From: Staphylococcus equorum
Lineage (GTDB): Bacteria; Bacillota; Bacilli; Staphylococcales; Staphylococcaceae
Assembly (NCBI RefSeq): GCF_029024965.1
Contig: NZ_CP118982.1
Span: 1,178,001 to 1,242,000, forward strand
Direction: 5' to 3'
Length of the DNA: 64,000 nucleotides
The position numbers were made by a program, and so were the translations under genes. This document shows positions 50,583 to 61,134 of the stretch, piece by piece (position 1 is the stretch's first letter; the number at the start of each line of letters is the position of its first letter). The notes beneath the pieces were generated by a model, which worked only from the letters and a program-made list of their open reading frames with translations, had not been told where the DNA came from and did no database searches.

Positions 50583-53213
50583 ATGGAAATGAAACCAAAA
50601 TATAATCCGAACGAAGTTGAGTCAGGGCGCTATGAAGAATGGCTTAATAAAGGCTATTTTAAAGCATCTGAAGATAATATCAAAGAAACTTACACAATTG
50701 TTATTCCGCCACCCAATGTAACTGGTAAATTACATCTAGGGCACGCTTGGGATACAACCTTACAAGATATACTTACACGCATGAAACGTATGCAAGGTTA
50801 TGATACTTTGTATTTACCAGGTATGGACCATGCTGGTATAGCAACACAAGCAAAAGTAGAAGCTAAATTAAATGAACAAGGATTATCTCGTCATGATTTA
50901 GGACGTGAAAAATTCCTTGAACAAGCGTGGGACTGGAAAGAAGAATACGCTACATTTATTAGAAAACAGTGGGCTAAACTAGGATTAGGTTTAGACTACA
51001 GCAGAGAAAGATTTACATTAGATGATGGTTTGAGTAAAGCAGTTAATAAAGTATTCGTTGATATGTATAATAAAGATTTAATCTATCGCGGAGAATATAT
51101 TATAAACTGGGATCCTATCGCTCGTACTGCATTATCAGATATTGAAGTTATTCATGAAGATGTACAAGGTAAATTTTATCATTTTAAATACCCTTATGCA
51201 GATGGCGAAGGATATATAGAAATCGCTACGACACGCCCTGAAACAATGCTTGGTGATACTGCGATTGTTGTGAATCCTAATGATGATCGTTATAAAGATG
51301 TCATTGGTAAAAAAGTTATATTACCAATACTTGGTAGAGAATTGCCTATCTTAGCAGACGATTATGTGGATATTGAATTCGGTAGTGGTGCAATGAAAGT
51401 GACACCTGCGCATGATCCAAATGACTTTGAAATCGGTAATCGTCATGACTTAGAGCGTATTATTGTCATGGATGAATCTGGTAAGATGAATGACAAAGCT
51501 GGTAAATACGAAGGCTTGGATAGATTTGACTGCCGTGAACAGCTTGTAAAAGATTTAGAATCTGAAGGTTTAGTTATTAAAATAGAAGAGCATGAACATT
51601 CTGTTGGACATTCTGAACGTTCTGGGGCAGTTGTAGAACCTTATTTATCTACACAGTGGTTTGTAAAAATGAAACCTTTAGCAGAACAAGCATTAGATAA
51701 TCAAAAAACTGATGATAGAATCGACTTTGTACCTGCAAGATTCGAAAAAACATTTAACCGTTGGATGGAAGAAATTAGAGATTGGACAATTTCACGCCAA
51801 TTATGGTGGGGACATCAAATTCCAGCATGGTATCACAATGAAACTGGAGAAATTTATGTCGGTGAAGCAGCACCAGATGATATTGAAAATTGGACGCAAG
51901 ACGAAGATGTATTAGACACTTGGTTCTCTAGTGCATTATGGCCATTTTCAACATTAGGTTGGCCAGATGTTGAAGCTGAAGACTTCCAACGCTACTTCCC
52001 AACGAATGCATTAGTAACTGGTTATGATATTATTTTCTTCTGGGTTGCAAGAATGATCTTCCAAGGATTAGAATTTACTGGAAAACGTCCTTTTAATGAT
52101 GTATTATTACATGGATTGGTCCGTGCAGAAGATGGACGTAAAATGAGTAAGTCTCTAGGTAACGGTGTTGATCCAATGGATGTTATCGATGAGTATGGCG
52201 CAGATAGTCTGAGATATTTCTTAGCAACTGGATCTTCACCAGGTCATGATTTACGTTACTCTACTGAAAAAGTTGAATCTGTATGGAATTTTATCAATAA
52301 AATTTGGAATGCAGCTCGATTTAGTTTAATGAATATTGGCGATGACTTTAAAGTTGAAGATGTAGACTTATCAGGTAATTTATCATTAGCAGATAAGTGG
52401 ATTTTAACGCGTTTAAATGAAACGATTGCTAACGTTACGGATTTAAGTGACAAGTATGAGTTTGGTGAAGTTGGTCGTACGCTTTATAATTTCATTTGGG
52501 ATGATTTTTGTGATTGGTATATTGAAATGAGTAAAATACCAATGAATAGCGATGATGAAGCTCAGAAACAAGTAACACGTTCTGTACTAACTTATGTGTT
52601 AGATAATACTATGAGAATGTTACACCCATTCATGCCATTTGTTACTGAACAAATTTGGCAAAATCTGCCACATGAAGGTGAAACAATTGTTAATGCACCT
52701 TGGCCTAAAGTGAACGATGCATTGATTTTTGATGAAAGTAAAGAAACGATGCAACAACTTGTTGAAATAATTAAATCTGTTAGACAATCACGTTTGGAAG
52801 TAAACACACCATTATCTAAAGCAATACCTATTTTCATTAAAGCAAAAGATGAAAATATTAAAAATACACTATTAAATAATTCAAATTATATAGATAGATT
52901 CTGTCATCCTAGTGAACTTACAATCGATACAGCAGTTGAAATACCTGAAAAAGCAATGACATCTATTACTACAGCTGGTGAAGTTGTCTTACCACTTGAA
53001 GGTTTAATCGATATGGATAAAGAAATTGAGAGATTAGAAAACGAACTTGGGAAATGGGAAAAAGAATTGGATCGTGTTAATAAAAAATTAGCAAACGATA
53101 ACTTCGTTAATAAAGCACCTGAAAAAGTAATCAATGAAGAACGTGAGAAAAAACAAACGTATCAAGAAAAATACGAGGGTGTTAAATTACGAATTAATCA
53201 ATTAAAAGCATAG
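50583..53213 (+). CDS. valS: Valyl-tRNA synthetase
   Basis: An 876-residue class I synthetase. [16 protein letters not shown] contains the HIGH-type motif; the editing domain (about 190-330) includes [15 protein letters not shown]; the [11 protein letters not shown] segment gives KMSKS near residue 520. The C-terminal 65 residues form the coiled coil typical of ValRS. AAGGAGG (50567-50573) supports ATG 50583. Controlled by the T-box upstream; folC follows after 11 nt. Confidence 0.97.
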   Translation: MEMKPKYNPNEVESGRYEEWLNKGYFKASEDNIKETYTIVIPPPNVTGKLHLGHAWDTTLQDILTRMKRMQGYDTLYLPGMDHAGIATQAKVEAKLNEQGLSRHDLGREKFLEQAWDWKEEYATFIRKQWAKLGLGLDYSRERFTLDDGLSKAVNKVFVDMYNKDLIYRGEYIINWDPIARTALSDIEVIHEDVQGKFYHFKYPYADGEGYIEIATTRPETMLGDTAIVVNPNDDRYKDVIGKKVILPILGRELPILADDYVDIEFGSGAMKVTPAHDPNDFEIGNRHDLERIIVMDESGKMNDKAGKYEGLDRFDCREQLVKDLESEGLVIKIEEHEHSVGHSERSGAVVEPYLSTQWFVKMKPLAEQALDNQKTDDRIDFVPARFEKTFNRWMEEIRDWTISRQLWWGHQIPAWYHNETGEIYVGEAAPDDIENWTQDEDVLDTWFSSALWPFSTLGWPDVEAEDFQRYFPTNALVTGYDIIFFWVARMIFQGLEFTGKRPFNDVLLHGLVRAEDGRKMSKSLGNGVDPMDVIDEYGADSLRYFLATGSSPGHDLRYSTEKVESVWNFINKIWNAARFSLMNIGDDFKVEDVDLSGNLSLADKWILTRLNETIANVTDLSDKYEFGEVGRTLYNFIWDDFCDWYIEMSKIPMNSDDEAQKQVTRSVLTYVLDNTMRMLHPFMPFVTEQIWQNLPHEGETIVNAPWPKVNDALIFDESKETMQQLVEIIKSVRQSRLEVNTPLSKAIPIFIKAKDENIKNTLLNNSNYIDRFCHPSELTIDTAVEIPEKAMTSITTAGEVVLPLEGLIDMDKEIERLENELGKWEKELDRVNKKLANDNFVNKAPEKVINEEREKKQTYQEKYEGVKLRINQLKA

Positions 53214-53224
53214 GAGTCCTAAAC

Positions 53225-54487
53225 ATGAATTACCTAGATAGCTTATATTGGATACATGAAAGAACTAAATTTGGCATTAAACCAGGCGTTAAGCGTATGG
53301 AATGGATGTTAGAACGATTAAACAATCCTCAATTTAATATAAATGGTATTCATGTAGGTGGCACAAATGGAAAAGGATCCACAGTTGCATATTTAAGATC
53401 AGCGCTTGTTGATAATGGATATGAAGTGGGTACTTTCACTTCGCCATTTATTGAAACCTTTAATGAGCGTATAAGTTTAAATGGGATACCGATTAGTGAT
53501 GACAATATTGTTGAATTAGTTCAAAAAGTAAAACCAGTAAGCGAAGCATTAGAAGTTGAAACAGAGCTTGGAACAGCCACTGAATTTGAAATCATTACTA
53601 CGATGATGTTTTTATACTTTGGTGAATTACACCCCGTTGATTTTGTAATAGTTGAAGCGGGATTAGGGATTAAAAATGATTCAACGAACGTTTTTAAACC
53701 GATATTAACAATTCTCACAAGTATAGGACTAGACCACATTGAAATTCTAGGAGATACTTATACGGATATAGCAAAAGATAAAGGCGCAATCGTTAAACCT
53801 AATACGCCAATTATCTATGCAGTGAAAAATGAAGATGCGCTTAAAGTAATTCGTGGCTGCGTTGAGCAACAGAATACTGAAGGCATAGAGTTTGATCGTG
53901 ATATTAGTATCGTTTCACAAGAAGAAGAATTTACTTATCGTTATAAAGACTATGAATTAGAAACCTTACTATTAAATATGTTGGGTGAGCATCAAAAAGA
54001 AAACGCAGCTTTAGCAATAACTGCACTTATTGAACTAAACGAATCAGGTATTGTTGATTTAGATTTCAATAAGATGATAGATGGTATTGAATCAGTAAGC
54101 TGGACTGGGAGAATTGAGCAAGTTAAAGAAAAGCCTTTAATGATTGTTGATGGTGCGCATAATGTTGAAAGCGTTGAAGCTTTGATTAGTACAATGAAAG
54201 ATTATTATCACGTTGATAGTCTAGATATATTATTTTCTGCAGTGAAAGGAAAACCAATTAATACGATGGTAGACCAACTTAAAACAATTGCTTCAACGTT
54301 TTATGTTACTGATTTTGATTTTCCTCGAGCATTAACTAAAGATGCTATTTTTGAAGAAATACGATTTGATCAAAAAGAACTTGTTGATGATTATGTGAAG
54401 TTTATTGAAACATATGAAGGTGATGGATTAATCATAACTGGAAGTTTATATTTCATTAGTGAAGTTAAAGCGAAAGTTAATTTTTAG
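53225..54487 (+). CDS. folC: Folylpolyglutamate synthase/dihydrofolate synthase
   Basis: A 420-residue Mur-ligase-family enzyme adding glutamate to folates. The P-loop is VGGTNGKGSTVAYL; FTSPFIETFNERI and the magnesium-region segment VEAGLGIKNDSTNVF are typical, and the C-terminal domain begins near WTGRIEQV ... VDGAHN. It is cotranscribed with valS (11-nt gap, TAGGAG ribosome site), so folate tailing may also respond to valine tRNA charging. A terminator follows. Confidence 0.94.
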   Translation: MNYLDSLYWIHERTKFGIKPGVKRMEWMLERLNNPQFNINGIHVGGTNGKGSTVAYLRSALVDNGYEVGTFTSPFIETFNERISLNGIPISDDNIVELVQKVKPVSEALEVETELGTATEFEIITTMMFLYFGELHPVDFVIVEAGLGIKNDSTNVFKPILTILTSIGLDHIEILGDTYTDIAKDKGAIVKPNTPIIYAVKNEDALKVIRGCVEQQNTEGIEFDRDISIVSQEEEFTYRYKDYELETLLLNMLGEHQKENAALAITALIELNESGIVDLDFNKMIDGIESVSWTGRIEQVKEKPLMIVDGAHNVESVEALISTMKDYYHVDSLDILFSAVKGKPINTMVDQLKTIASTFYVTDFDFPRALTKDAIFEEIRFDQKELVDDYVKFIETYEGDGLIITGSLYFISEVKAKVNF

Positions 54488-54548
54488 ATATTATTTAACA
54501 ACAGTGAAACTGTGCTGATATTGATTAAATAAATATTTATTCAATGAG

Positions 54549-54632
54549 AAAGCTAGTTATTATTTTGCGTTATTGAGTCAGGATTAATGATTTATTCTAA
54601 CTTTAATGCAAAAGTAACTAGCTTTTTTATAT
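54549..54632 (+). terminator. Terminator of valS-folC
   Basis: A large stem: AAAGCTAGTTA (54549-54559) and beyond pairs with TAACTAGCTTTTTT (54615-54628), with inner pairing and bulges; the T-run ends it. Confidence 0.8.
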
Positions 54633-54804
54633 AGTAGATTTATGGAAAATTTTAAAAAGTTGAATATTTTTATATTTTGTATAAATTGTAATTTATACGT
54701 TGTTTAAATCAGATGATTATTAGTGCTTTTTTTATCCATTTAGCAATTCCTATTTTAATTTGTAATAATATGATAGTATTTACAAAAGGGAGGGAAAGAT
54801 TAAC
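54633..54804. other. Leader of the squalene-synthase-like gene
   Basis: AT-rich; contains TATGAT (54769-54774) as a possible -10. GGGAGGGA (54788-54795) is the ribosome site. Nothing else recognised. Confidence 0.4.
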
Positions 54805-55623
54805 ATGACAGAAAAGAAATTTCCAAAGGATGCAATGCGTGTACTGAAAGAAACAAGTCGTACGTTTTATATTCCGATTACCTTTTTAGAAAAAGAATTA
54901 AAACATTCAGTAGCATCTGCATATTTAATACTACGAGCAATTGATGAGATTGAGGATCATGAAGAAGTAGATAATGATTTAAAATATACAATTTTAATGC
55001 AAGTGAGTGAATTATTTAAAGAACCTTTCGATGAAGAAAAATATCTAGAGATACTAGGTCCTGTGAAAGATTTCATGCCTGAAGTTACACTCCGTTTAAG
55101 TGAGTGGATAGACGCATGTCCTGACAGAACTTTGCCAATTGTTTTAGATTGTTCAAGCGAGATGGCATTCGGTATGGCAAAATGGGCGAAAGCAAACTGG
55201 GATGTTCATACACGAGAAGATTTAGATGAATATACATATTACGTTGCAGGACGTGTTGGTGTCATGCTGTCAGAACTATGGGAATTGTGTGCTGGTGAAA
55301 AAACAGACCGCGATTTAGCCATTGGTTATGGACGTGGACTTCAAGCTGTTAACATTTTACGAAATGAGAAAGAAGATTTAGATGAACGTGGTGTGAGTTT
55401 TGTACCGGATGGTTGGAGTCGTACAGACCTGTTTGATTATGCAGATGAAAACTTAGCAAAAGCAGATGCATATATCGATTCACTCAATAAGAGAACGATT
55501 ATATTATTCGCACGTTTACCTTTAGCACTTGCACATAAATCTTTAAAAGCTATGAAAAATGGCCGTGAAAAAATAACACGTAAAGAAGTGGAAGAAACTG
55601 TAGAAGAAGTTAAGAAAAAATAG
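54805..55623 (+). CDS. Squalene/phytoene synthase family protein
   Basis: A 272-residue trans-isoprenyl diphosphate synthase-like protein. It has the first aspartate motif in LRAIDEIED (DxxxD), the squalene-synthase-like YYVAGRVGVMLSELW, and GRGLQAVNILRNEKEDLDERG, where the second motif reads NxxED instead of DxxED. Family members join two prenyl diphosphates head to head; staphylococcal CrtM makes dehydrosqualene for carotenoids. This gene stands alone, with no desaturase or other crt gene in the window, and the Asp-to-Asn change leaves activity uncertain. Monocistronic by flanking gaps. Confidence 0.85.
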   Translation: MTEKKFPKDAMRVLKETSRTFYIPITFLEKELKHSVASAYLILRAIDEIEDHEEVDNDLKYTILMQVSELFKEPFDEEKYLEILGPVKDFMPEVTLRLSEWIDACPDRTLPIVLDCSSEMAFGMAKWAKANWDVHTREDLDEYTYYVAGRVGVMLSELWELCAGEKTDRDLAIGYGRGLQAVNILRNEKEDLDERGVSFVPDGWSRTDLFDYADENLAKADAYIDSLNKRTIILFARLPLALAHKSLKAMKNGREKITRKEVEETVEEVKKK

Positions 55624-55643
55624 TATCGAAAATAATGAATTAT

Positions 55644-55661
55644 GTTATTTTTAAAAATAAC
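55644..55661. repeat. 18-bp perfect palindrome after the squalene-synthase-like gene
   Basis: GTTATTTTT joined directly to AAAAATAAC, 21 nt after the stop. It lacks loop and T-run, so a terminator role is doubtful; it may simply be AT-rich symmetry. Confidence 0.4.
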
Positions 55662-55752
55662 AACAATAAATAGCATATTAATTTATGAATACAGAATGGC
55701 TGATTGTGTTTTTCTGTATCCATAGTTAAATGTACATATGTTTATTATACAG

Positions 55753-55818
55753 AAGCGCGTAATCTTTATTTTATTTAATTGATTAATCATTTAAATTGTA
55801 GAGGTTATGCGCTTTTTA
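55753..55818 (+). terminator. Terminator before comC
   Basis: AAGCGCGTAATCTT (55753-55766) pairs, with G-U pairs, with GAGGTTATGCGCTT (55801-55814), ending in TTTTT. It holds a smaller inner palindrome. Confidence 0.65.
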
Positions 55819-55928
55819 TGTACTAAAAATTTATTTTATCAAACTTACAATTAAAATTTTTAACTAAGTGATATTTTTGTTATTAAATTAAAACGGACAT
55901 GATATAATTTTTATAAGGAGGTATATTA

Positions 55929-56633
55929 TTGATCAAACAACTTTTATTATGTCCAGTTCTATTTAGTTATTTGTATCAGTTGAGCTATGTGAATCAATTA
56001 AAATTAAATTACTTTGGTTTACGTTCTCGTTGTGATTATTGTCATAGAGAACTTAAATTTACCGAAATAATACCAATTATAAGCTTTTTATGTTTGAAAG
56101 GGAGAAGTAATTGCTGTCAAAGTAAGTTGAGCTCTTTATATTTAATTGGAGAATTTTTATCGATTGTTCCTGCATTTGTTCTTTCTTATTTATCATTCCC
56201 TCTAGATCACACCACTTTTTTACTTATTTATATATTCCTACTTGTATTTACGATGTATGACATCAAAACTTTTGCATTACCAATCCATCTGTACATTATA
56301 TTTTCATTGTGTGCCTACTTTATTGGACAAGGAAATGTATACCATTTTTTAATCATGACTACGGTATTACATCTTTTATATTTTTTAATACGTCACGGCA
56401 TTGGTTACGGAGACATTCTTCTTTTTTCATTGCTTTCTTATTTACTGCCATATTCAGATTTTGTGTTAATAATGTTTTTTACGTTTATTTGTGGAGGTAT
56501 TTTTGCTTTATTTAGTATGATACTTTTTCGTAATTTGAAACAAAGAATACCACTGATACCTTTTATTTTTGTTGCTTTTAATTTAACGATGATATTTCAT
56601 CAATATTTAACTTTAGGAGAGGGTCTTATTTGA
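55929..56633 (+). CDS. comC: Prepilin peptidase ComC
   Basis: A 234-residue polytopic membrane aspartic protease that processes competence pseudopilins. The cytoplasmic cysteine loop CDYCHREL ... NCCQSK lies at residues 35-66; the catalytic aspartates are in [10 protein letters not shown] and IGYGDILL (GxGD). The second cysteine pair is adjacent (CC) where relatives have CxxC. TTG 55929 follows AAGGAGG. The gene ends overlapping radC by 4 nt. Competence function in staphylococci is conditional, so activity cannot be inferred. Confidence 0.9.
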   Translation: MIKQLLLCPVLFSYLYQLSYVNQLKLNYFGLRSRCDYCHRELKFTEIIPIISFLCLKGRSNCCQSKLSSLYLIGEFLSIVPAFVLSYLSFPLDHTTFLLIYIFLLVFTMYDIKTFALPIHLYIIFSLCAYFIGQGNVYHFLIMTTVLHLLYFLIRHGIGYGDILLFSLLSYLLPYSDFVLIMFFTFICGGIFALFSMILFRNLKQRIPLIPFIFVAFNLTMIFHQYLTLGEGLI

Positions 56634-57307
56634 GAATAAATGAACTTGCAGATAACCAGAAGCCGAGAGAACGTTTGTTAAGTCATGGTGCCTCACATTT
56701 ATCACACGCTGAGTTATTAGCCATACTAATTAATACTGGTCGAAAAGGGAGTTCGAGTATAGATATTGCAAACGAATTGTTGAAGTCAGTTGATAACTTA
56801 AAAGAATTAAAAATGTTATCTATCAGCGACTTAAATAAAATCAAAGGTGTAGGTTTATATAAAGCGCTTATTTTGAAAGCAGCATTTGAGTTAGGAGAAC
56901 GCATGCATTCAGGTAGCGTAGATGATAAGATTCAAATTTCAAGTCCTAAAGATGTTGCGGATTTTATGATGGGTAAAATGGAGCATTTGACACAAGAGAA
57001 ATTTATAGCGTTGTTTTTGAATTCTAAAAACGTAATTATTAAGCAAAAAACCATATTTGTTGGCACTTTAAATAGTTCAATTGTGCATCCACGCGAAATA
57101 TTTAGTGAAGCTATTAAATGTGCGAGTAATGCTATTATAGTACTACATAATCATCCTTCAGGTGACGTTACGCCCTCAAACGAAGATATTAAAACCACTG
57201 AAAGATTAAAAAAATGTGGTCAAGTGCTAGGAATTGATTTATTAGATCATATTATTATAGGTGACCATATCTATTTAAGCATGGTTGAAGAAGGTTATTT
57301 TAACTGA
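56630..57307 (+). CDS. radC: RadC/YsxA-family JAB-domain protein
   Basis: A 225-residue protein with an N-terminal HhH region (about 1-80, [20 protein letters not shown]) and a C-terminal JAMM-type metal motif [18 protein letters not shown] (HxHx7SxxD). Named for DNA repair, but its true biochemical role is unknown. The TTG start at 56630 overlaps the comC stop (TTGA); GGAGAGGG (56616-56623) is its ribosome site. comC-radC then mreCD is the order in staphylococci, here with extra genes inserted between. Confidence 0.92.
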   Translation: MRINELADNQKPRERLLSHGASHLSHAELLAILINTGRKGSSSIDIANELLKSVDNLKELKMLSISDLNKIKGVGLYKALILKAAFELGERMHSGSVDDKIQISSPKDVADFMMGKMEHLTQEKFIALFLNSKNVIIKQKTIFVGTLNSSIVHPREIFSEAIKCASNAIIVLHNHPSGDVTPSNEDIKTTERLKKCGQVLGIDLLDHIIIGDHIYLSMVEEGYFN

Positions 57308-57492
57308 GGACTTTTAGAGTAACTGAAATATTTTAGTTCTGTTTCCAAGTTTAATTCATTTACATGAGTAGAACATAAATTACTTATCCTATATTTTAAA
57401 AACATATTAATTTGATAATTAAAAGACCTTTTGGATTGTTGATTTTTTAAATATACTTTATATTAAAGAAAGTTATGGAGGAGAACATTTAT

Positions 57493-58557
57493 ATGAGAGT
57501 CAAAAAAGTATATTTATTACTGATTCAATTTTTAATTATTATTTTATTAATATCTTTATTATTTACTAAGTCAACTGCAATATTTGCAGTCATATTTGCT
57601 TTATCAGCTTCAATTCTTATTATACATATATTGGTATCGAAGAACTCGTGGAAAGTGAAAATCATGTTCATTTCAATATATACTTTAATCTTAATTCTAC
57701 AAGAAGTTTTTATAGCTTCTACATTTTTTAATAATAGTAGTATTTGGCTCGCCTTTTTAGTAAAAAATATCATTGGTATTATTATCATATTTGTACCGTT
57801 CTTTGTAAGGTACTTACATTATATATACACACTTGAACATCAATTTTCAATGATCAGTAAAACATCAATTAGTTTTGATATGATTAGAGAAATAAATAAT
57901 AAAAGGAACAGTTTAAAAAAGAATGTTAGTAAAAGTAAAACTGCTTTATCTAAAGAAAATATTTATGAAATTGCGAATGATATTCCTAGGCATAGTTATA
58001 TTAAATATTTAAATAGAAATGCGCTGAGTGAAAGTTATTTCGCAGAATGTGAAAAAAGTTTAAATGATGAAAACTTGTATATTGTTTTATCTAGCACAGG
58101 CAGTTCTGCAAATGAATTAATTTCACTTTTCACTCAAAAAAATTATAATCATGTTTCTCTTAGTTTGGATAAAGAACTGAAAACAACAATTAGTTACAAT
58201 GGTGGAGAAAATCTAACTCTACCTGGTTTAAACCAAGAACAATTAGAGTCTTTTAATAAAAAAAGTGACGCTAGTATAATGGTATATAAAATAAAAGCTA
58301 CGAAAGAACAAAAGAAACGTATAATTGAAAAAATTAATGAAATAAATAACGCCGGTAGTGCTTATAATTTAGTAGGACTTGTAACTAAGGCATCTATTAG
58401 ACCTAATATTATGTTCTGTTCTCAATTTGTGTACAGCATTTTGAAAATAGCTAATCTAGAGTATTTTGAAGCAAATAATACTAAGGTTAAACCTACTGAT
58501 TTTGTTGAAAATGATTATTATAGAAAATTAGAATTTTGTTATGAAATTGCTTTTTAA
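57493..58557 (+). CDS. Four-helix membrane protein with permuted papain-like (YiiX/NlpC-P60-type) domain
   Basis: A 354-residue protein. Four TM segments occupy about residues 6-24, 28-47, 55-74 and 85-105. After a basic helical linker, the C-terminal domain (about 195-350) has the permuted papain order: histidine first (H220 in NYNHVSLSL), cysteine later (C309 in FCSQFVYSIL). Enzymes of this fold cleave or transfer acyl groups on lipids or peptides; staphylococcal LnsA, a lipoprotein N-acylation enzyme, belongs to the wider group. ATG 57493 follows GGAGGAG (57478-57484). It pairs with the acyltransferase gene 67 nt downstream. Low GC compared with its neighbours. Confidence 0.75.
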   Translation: MRVKKVYLLLIQFLIIILLISLLFTKSTAIFAVIFALSASILIIHILVSKNSWKVKIMFISIYTLILILQEVFIASTFFNNSSIWLAFLVKNIIGIIIIFVPFFVRYLHYIYTLEHQFSMISKTSISFDMIREINNKRNSLKKNVSKSKTALSKENIYEIANDIPRHSYIKYLNRNALSESYFAECEKSLNDENLYIVLSSTGSSANELISLFTQKNYNHVSLSLDKELKTTISYNGGENLTLPGLNQEQLESFNKKSDASIMVYKIKATKEQKKRIIEKINEINNAGSAYNLVGLVTKASIRPNIMFCSQFVYSILKIANLEYFEANNTKVKPTDFVENDYYRKLEFCYEIAF

Positions 58558-58624
58558 TATAGCATTCATGTCATATATACAGAATATTTATAGGTAATCT
58601 AAACTATTAAGAGGAGTGTAATAT

Positions 58625-59896
58625 ATGCATAATCGAAAAAAGTATAAAGTAAAACTTGATAACACAGCAATTATTCATATGGCTTCTCATAATAAAAGCT
58701 GGTTAAATATATTTAGGTTATCTATTACTTTAAAAGAAGAAATACACCCAGCCATATTACAAGAGGCTTTAAATGTAGTTACAGAAAGATTCCCTACAAT
58801 TGCAGCTAGAATATCCAAAGGTATTTTTTGGTATTATCTAGAACCAGTTTATAAAGCACCCATTATAGAAAAAGATACAAAACTATTAAAGTATATGTCG
58901 AAAAAGGATTTATATAAAAGTAGTTTTCGCGTATTATATTCAGAAAAAAGTATACATGTTGAATTATTTCATTCATTGACTGATGGTAAAGGTGGCATGG
59001 TATTTTTGAAATCATTAGTTTATGAATATCTTAAACGAAAAGAAGGCCTACATTTAAAAGATAGAGAAGATATATTAGATACTAATGAGCATCCTAGTAA
59101 AGATGAAATAGCAGACAACTACAAAGATATTAAAATAAAACAAAAAAATAAAGTTACTTTTAAGAATAACCAAGTGTACCAATTAAAAGGGAAAACAATA
59201 AACAAATTAAAAACAGAAAAATATATTATTGATATAGTAGATATAAAGAAAATAGCTAAAGACATGAATATAAGTTTAACTGTTTTAGTAGCTTCAATGA
59301 TAATTATGGGGCTAATAAATTTGCAAAAAGAGGAAATGAAAACACAAAGTCAGAAAGATATTAAAATCTTCTTGCCTATTGATTTAAGAAATGTGTTCCA
59401 TAAAAATACGTTACGTAATTTTGTCCTCTATATGAAACCTCAAATTAATCCTAAAGTTCAAGATTATACTTTGAATGAAATTATTAAAATTATTGATAAT
59501 CAACTTAAGTCAGGATTATCGGAAGATAATTTACGAACAAGGATTCAGAAAAATGTGAGCATACAGAATAGTATATTCATTAAAATGATGCCATTATTTA
59601 TCAAGCAATATTTTCTTAAGCGTTCATTTTTATTTAGCGAAAAAACAACATGCTTAACTCTGTCGAATTTAGGATTAATTCGAATGCCAACGGAAATGGA
59701 TAAATATATAGATAGAGTAGACTGTATACTTAACACTCGATCACGAACGCCATACAACTGCAGTATGTTAAGTTATGATAATAAGTTTTATATAAATTTA
59801 GTTAGAGACATTGAACAACCGTTATTGGAATTGGAAATAAATAAGTTATTAAAACAATTAAATATTAAGTATGAAGTAGAGAGTAATGAGTACTAA
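58625..59896 (+). CDS. HxxxDG acyltransferase, alcohol-acetyltransferase/condensation-like
   Basis: A 423-residue protein of the CoA-dependent acyltransferase superfamily. The catalytic motif is HSLTDG at 116-121; LQEALNVVTERFPTIAARI (about 44-62) and PIDLRNVF ... LRNF (about 251-270) match alcohol-acetyltransferase-like condensation domains. No carrier or adenylation domain is present, so it is a free-standing transferase for an unknown alcohol, amine or lipid. AGGAG precedes ATG 58625. It probably works with the membrane papain-fold protein upstream. The composition is very AT-rich with many AAA codons, suggesting transfer. Confidence 0.8.
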   Translation: MHNRKKYKVKLDNTAIIHMASHNKSWLNIFRLSITLKEEIHPAILQEALNVVTERFPTIAARISKGIFWYYLEPVYKAPIIEKDTKLLKYMSKKDLYKSSFRVLYSEKSIHVELFHSLTDGKGGMVFLKSLVYEYLKRKEGLHLKDREDILDTNEHPSKDEIADNYKDIKIKQKNKVTFKNNQVYQLKGKTINKLKTEKYIIDIVDIKKIAKDMNISLTVLVASMIIMGLINLQKEEMKTQSQKDIKIFLPIDLRNVFHKNTLRNFVLYMKPQINPKVQDYTLNEIIKIIDNQLKSGLSEDNLRTRIQKNVSIQNSIFIKMMPLFIKQYFLKRSFLFSEKTTCLTLSNLGLIRMPTEMDKYIDRVDCILNTRSRTPYNCSMLSYDNKFYINLVRDIEQPLLELEINKLLKQLNIKYEVESNEY

Positions 59897-59924
59897 AAAC
59901 TAACTTTATATCAAAAGGAGACAA

Positions 59925-59957
59925 ACTAATACAGTTATTACTTAGTTTGTCTTTTGT
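59925..59957 (+). terminator. Terminator after the acyltransferase gene
   Basis: AGACAAACTA (59929-59938) pairs with TAGTTTGTCT (59943-59952), with a short loop and TTTTG tail. Confidence 0.65.
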
Positions 59958-60131
59958 CGTTGAAAAAATAATATAACGATTATATAAATTAAAACATCCA
60001 TCGGTTTTGATAGTCTGAATATTTTCCCAGATTATTAAATTATTAAAACGGGTAGAAATAGAAAGTAACGAATATAAAATCAACTTGTTTATGCTGATTT
60101 TTAAATACATGGAAGAAGGGAAGGATTATGA

Positions 60132-60980
60132 ATGACAATGTATGATGAGTTTCGTTTAAATGATGGATCAACTTTACCTCATATAGGATTAGGAACGGTG
60201 AATATTCAAGGCGGAAAAGGCGTTAATCAAGTAATAAATGCAATTGATATAGGCTATAGCTTAATAGATACTTCAACTAATTATAACAATGAAGGTATGG
60301 TAGGCGAAGCAATTCGTCGTTCGTCAATTCCTCGAGAACAGATTTATGTAAGTGCTAAATTACCAGGCGCTGCTCATGAATATGATAAAGCGATTAATCT
60401 AATTCAAGAGTCACTTTATCGTACTGGGTTAGATTATTTTGACAAATACTTAATACATTGGCCGAATCCGAAACAAGGTAAATTCGTTGAGGCCTGGAAA
60501 GCATTAGTCGATGCACAGAAATATGGTTTAATTAAAACAATTGGTGTTTCTAATTTTATGCCTGAACATTTAGATGAAATTATTGAAGCAACAGGAGTGA
60601 CACCAGCTACCAATCAAATAGAGATACAACCGTATTTCAATAATAAAGATTTAATAGCAGAAAATGATAAAAGAGGTATTTTATCAGAAGCATGGAGTCC
60701 TTTAGGACGTGAAATTAATGATGTTCTTACGAATGATACGATTAAAGCTATTGCTGATAAATATGATCGTACGCCCGCTCAAGTGATTATTAACTGGGTT
60801 AATCAAAACCACGTATTTCCAATTGTTAAATCGAGTGATGACGTACATCAACAAGAAAATTATAATTATCTTGACTTTGAATTAGAACAAGAAGACTTAG
60901 ATAAGATTGATGCTTTAGATCAAGGTGAAAGCGGTCGTGTTGAAGGTCAAAATCCGCGTGAATATGAAGAGTTTGTTTAA
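60132..60980 (+). CDS. Aldo/keto reductase
   Basis: A 282-residue TIM-barrel NADPH reductase. The catalytic tetrad is visible: Asp in SLIDTS, Tyr in TNYNNE, Lys in VSAKLPG and His in YLIHWPNP. The late WVNQNHVFPIVKSS binds the NADP phosphate. Length and pattern match the YvgN/YtbE branch of glyoxal and aldehyde reductases; the substrate is not defined. ATG 60132 fits GAAGGGAAGGA (60114-60124); the ATG at 60128 is in another frame and stops after five codons, and ATG 60138 is an in-frame alternative. Confidence 0.9.
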   Translation: MTMYDEFRLNDGSTLPHIGLGTVNIQGGKGVNQVINAIDIGYSLIDTSTNYNNEGMVGEAIRRSSIPREQIYVSAKLPGAAHEYDKAINLIQESLYRTGLDYFDKYLIHWPNPKQGKFVEAWKALVDAQKYGLIKTIGVSNFMPEHLDEIIEATGVTPATNQIEIQPYFNNKDLIAENDKRGILSEAWSPLGREINDVLTNDTIKAIADKYDRTPAQVIINWVNQNHVFPIVKSSDDVHQQENYNYLDFELEQEDLDKIDALDQGESGRVEGQNPREYEEFV

Positions 60981-61006
60981 GCATTTAAATCAACATTATA
61001 TATTAA

Positions 61007-61042
61007 TGACATCCTGTTCTTATGAAGGGATGTCTTTTTTTA
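61007..61042 (+). terminator. Terminator after the aldo/keto reductase
   Basis: GACATCC (61008-61014) pairs with GGATGTC (61028-61034), followed by TTTTTTT. Confidence 0.8.
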
Positions 61043-61134
61043 CATATGACATATTTGTTTTATGGAGTACATTAATCTTCCGGTATGCGTCAAGGTAATG
61101 TATAATCAAGATGTTATATAAGGAGGATTATATA

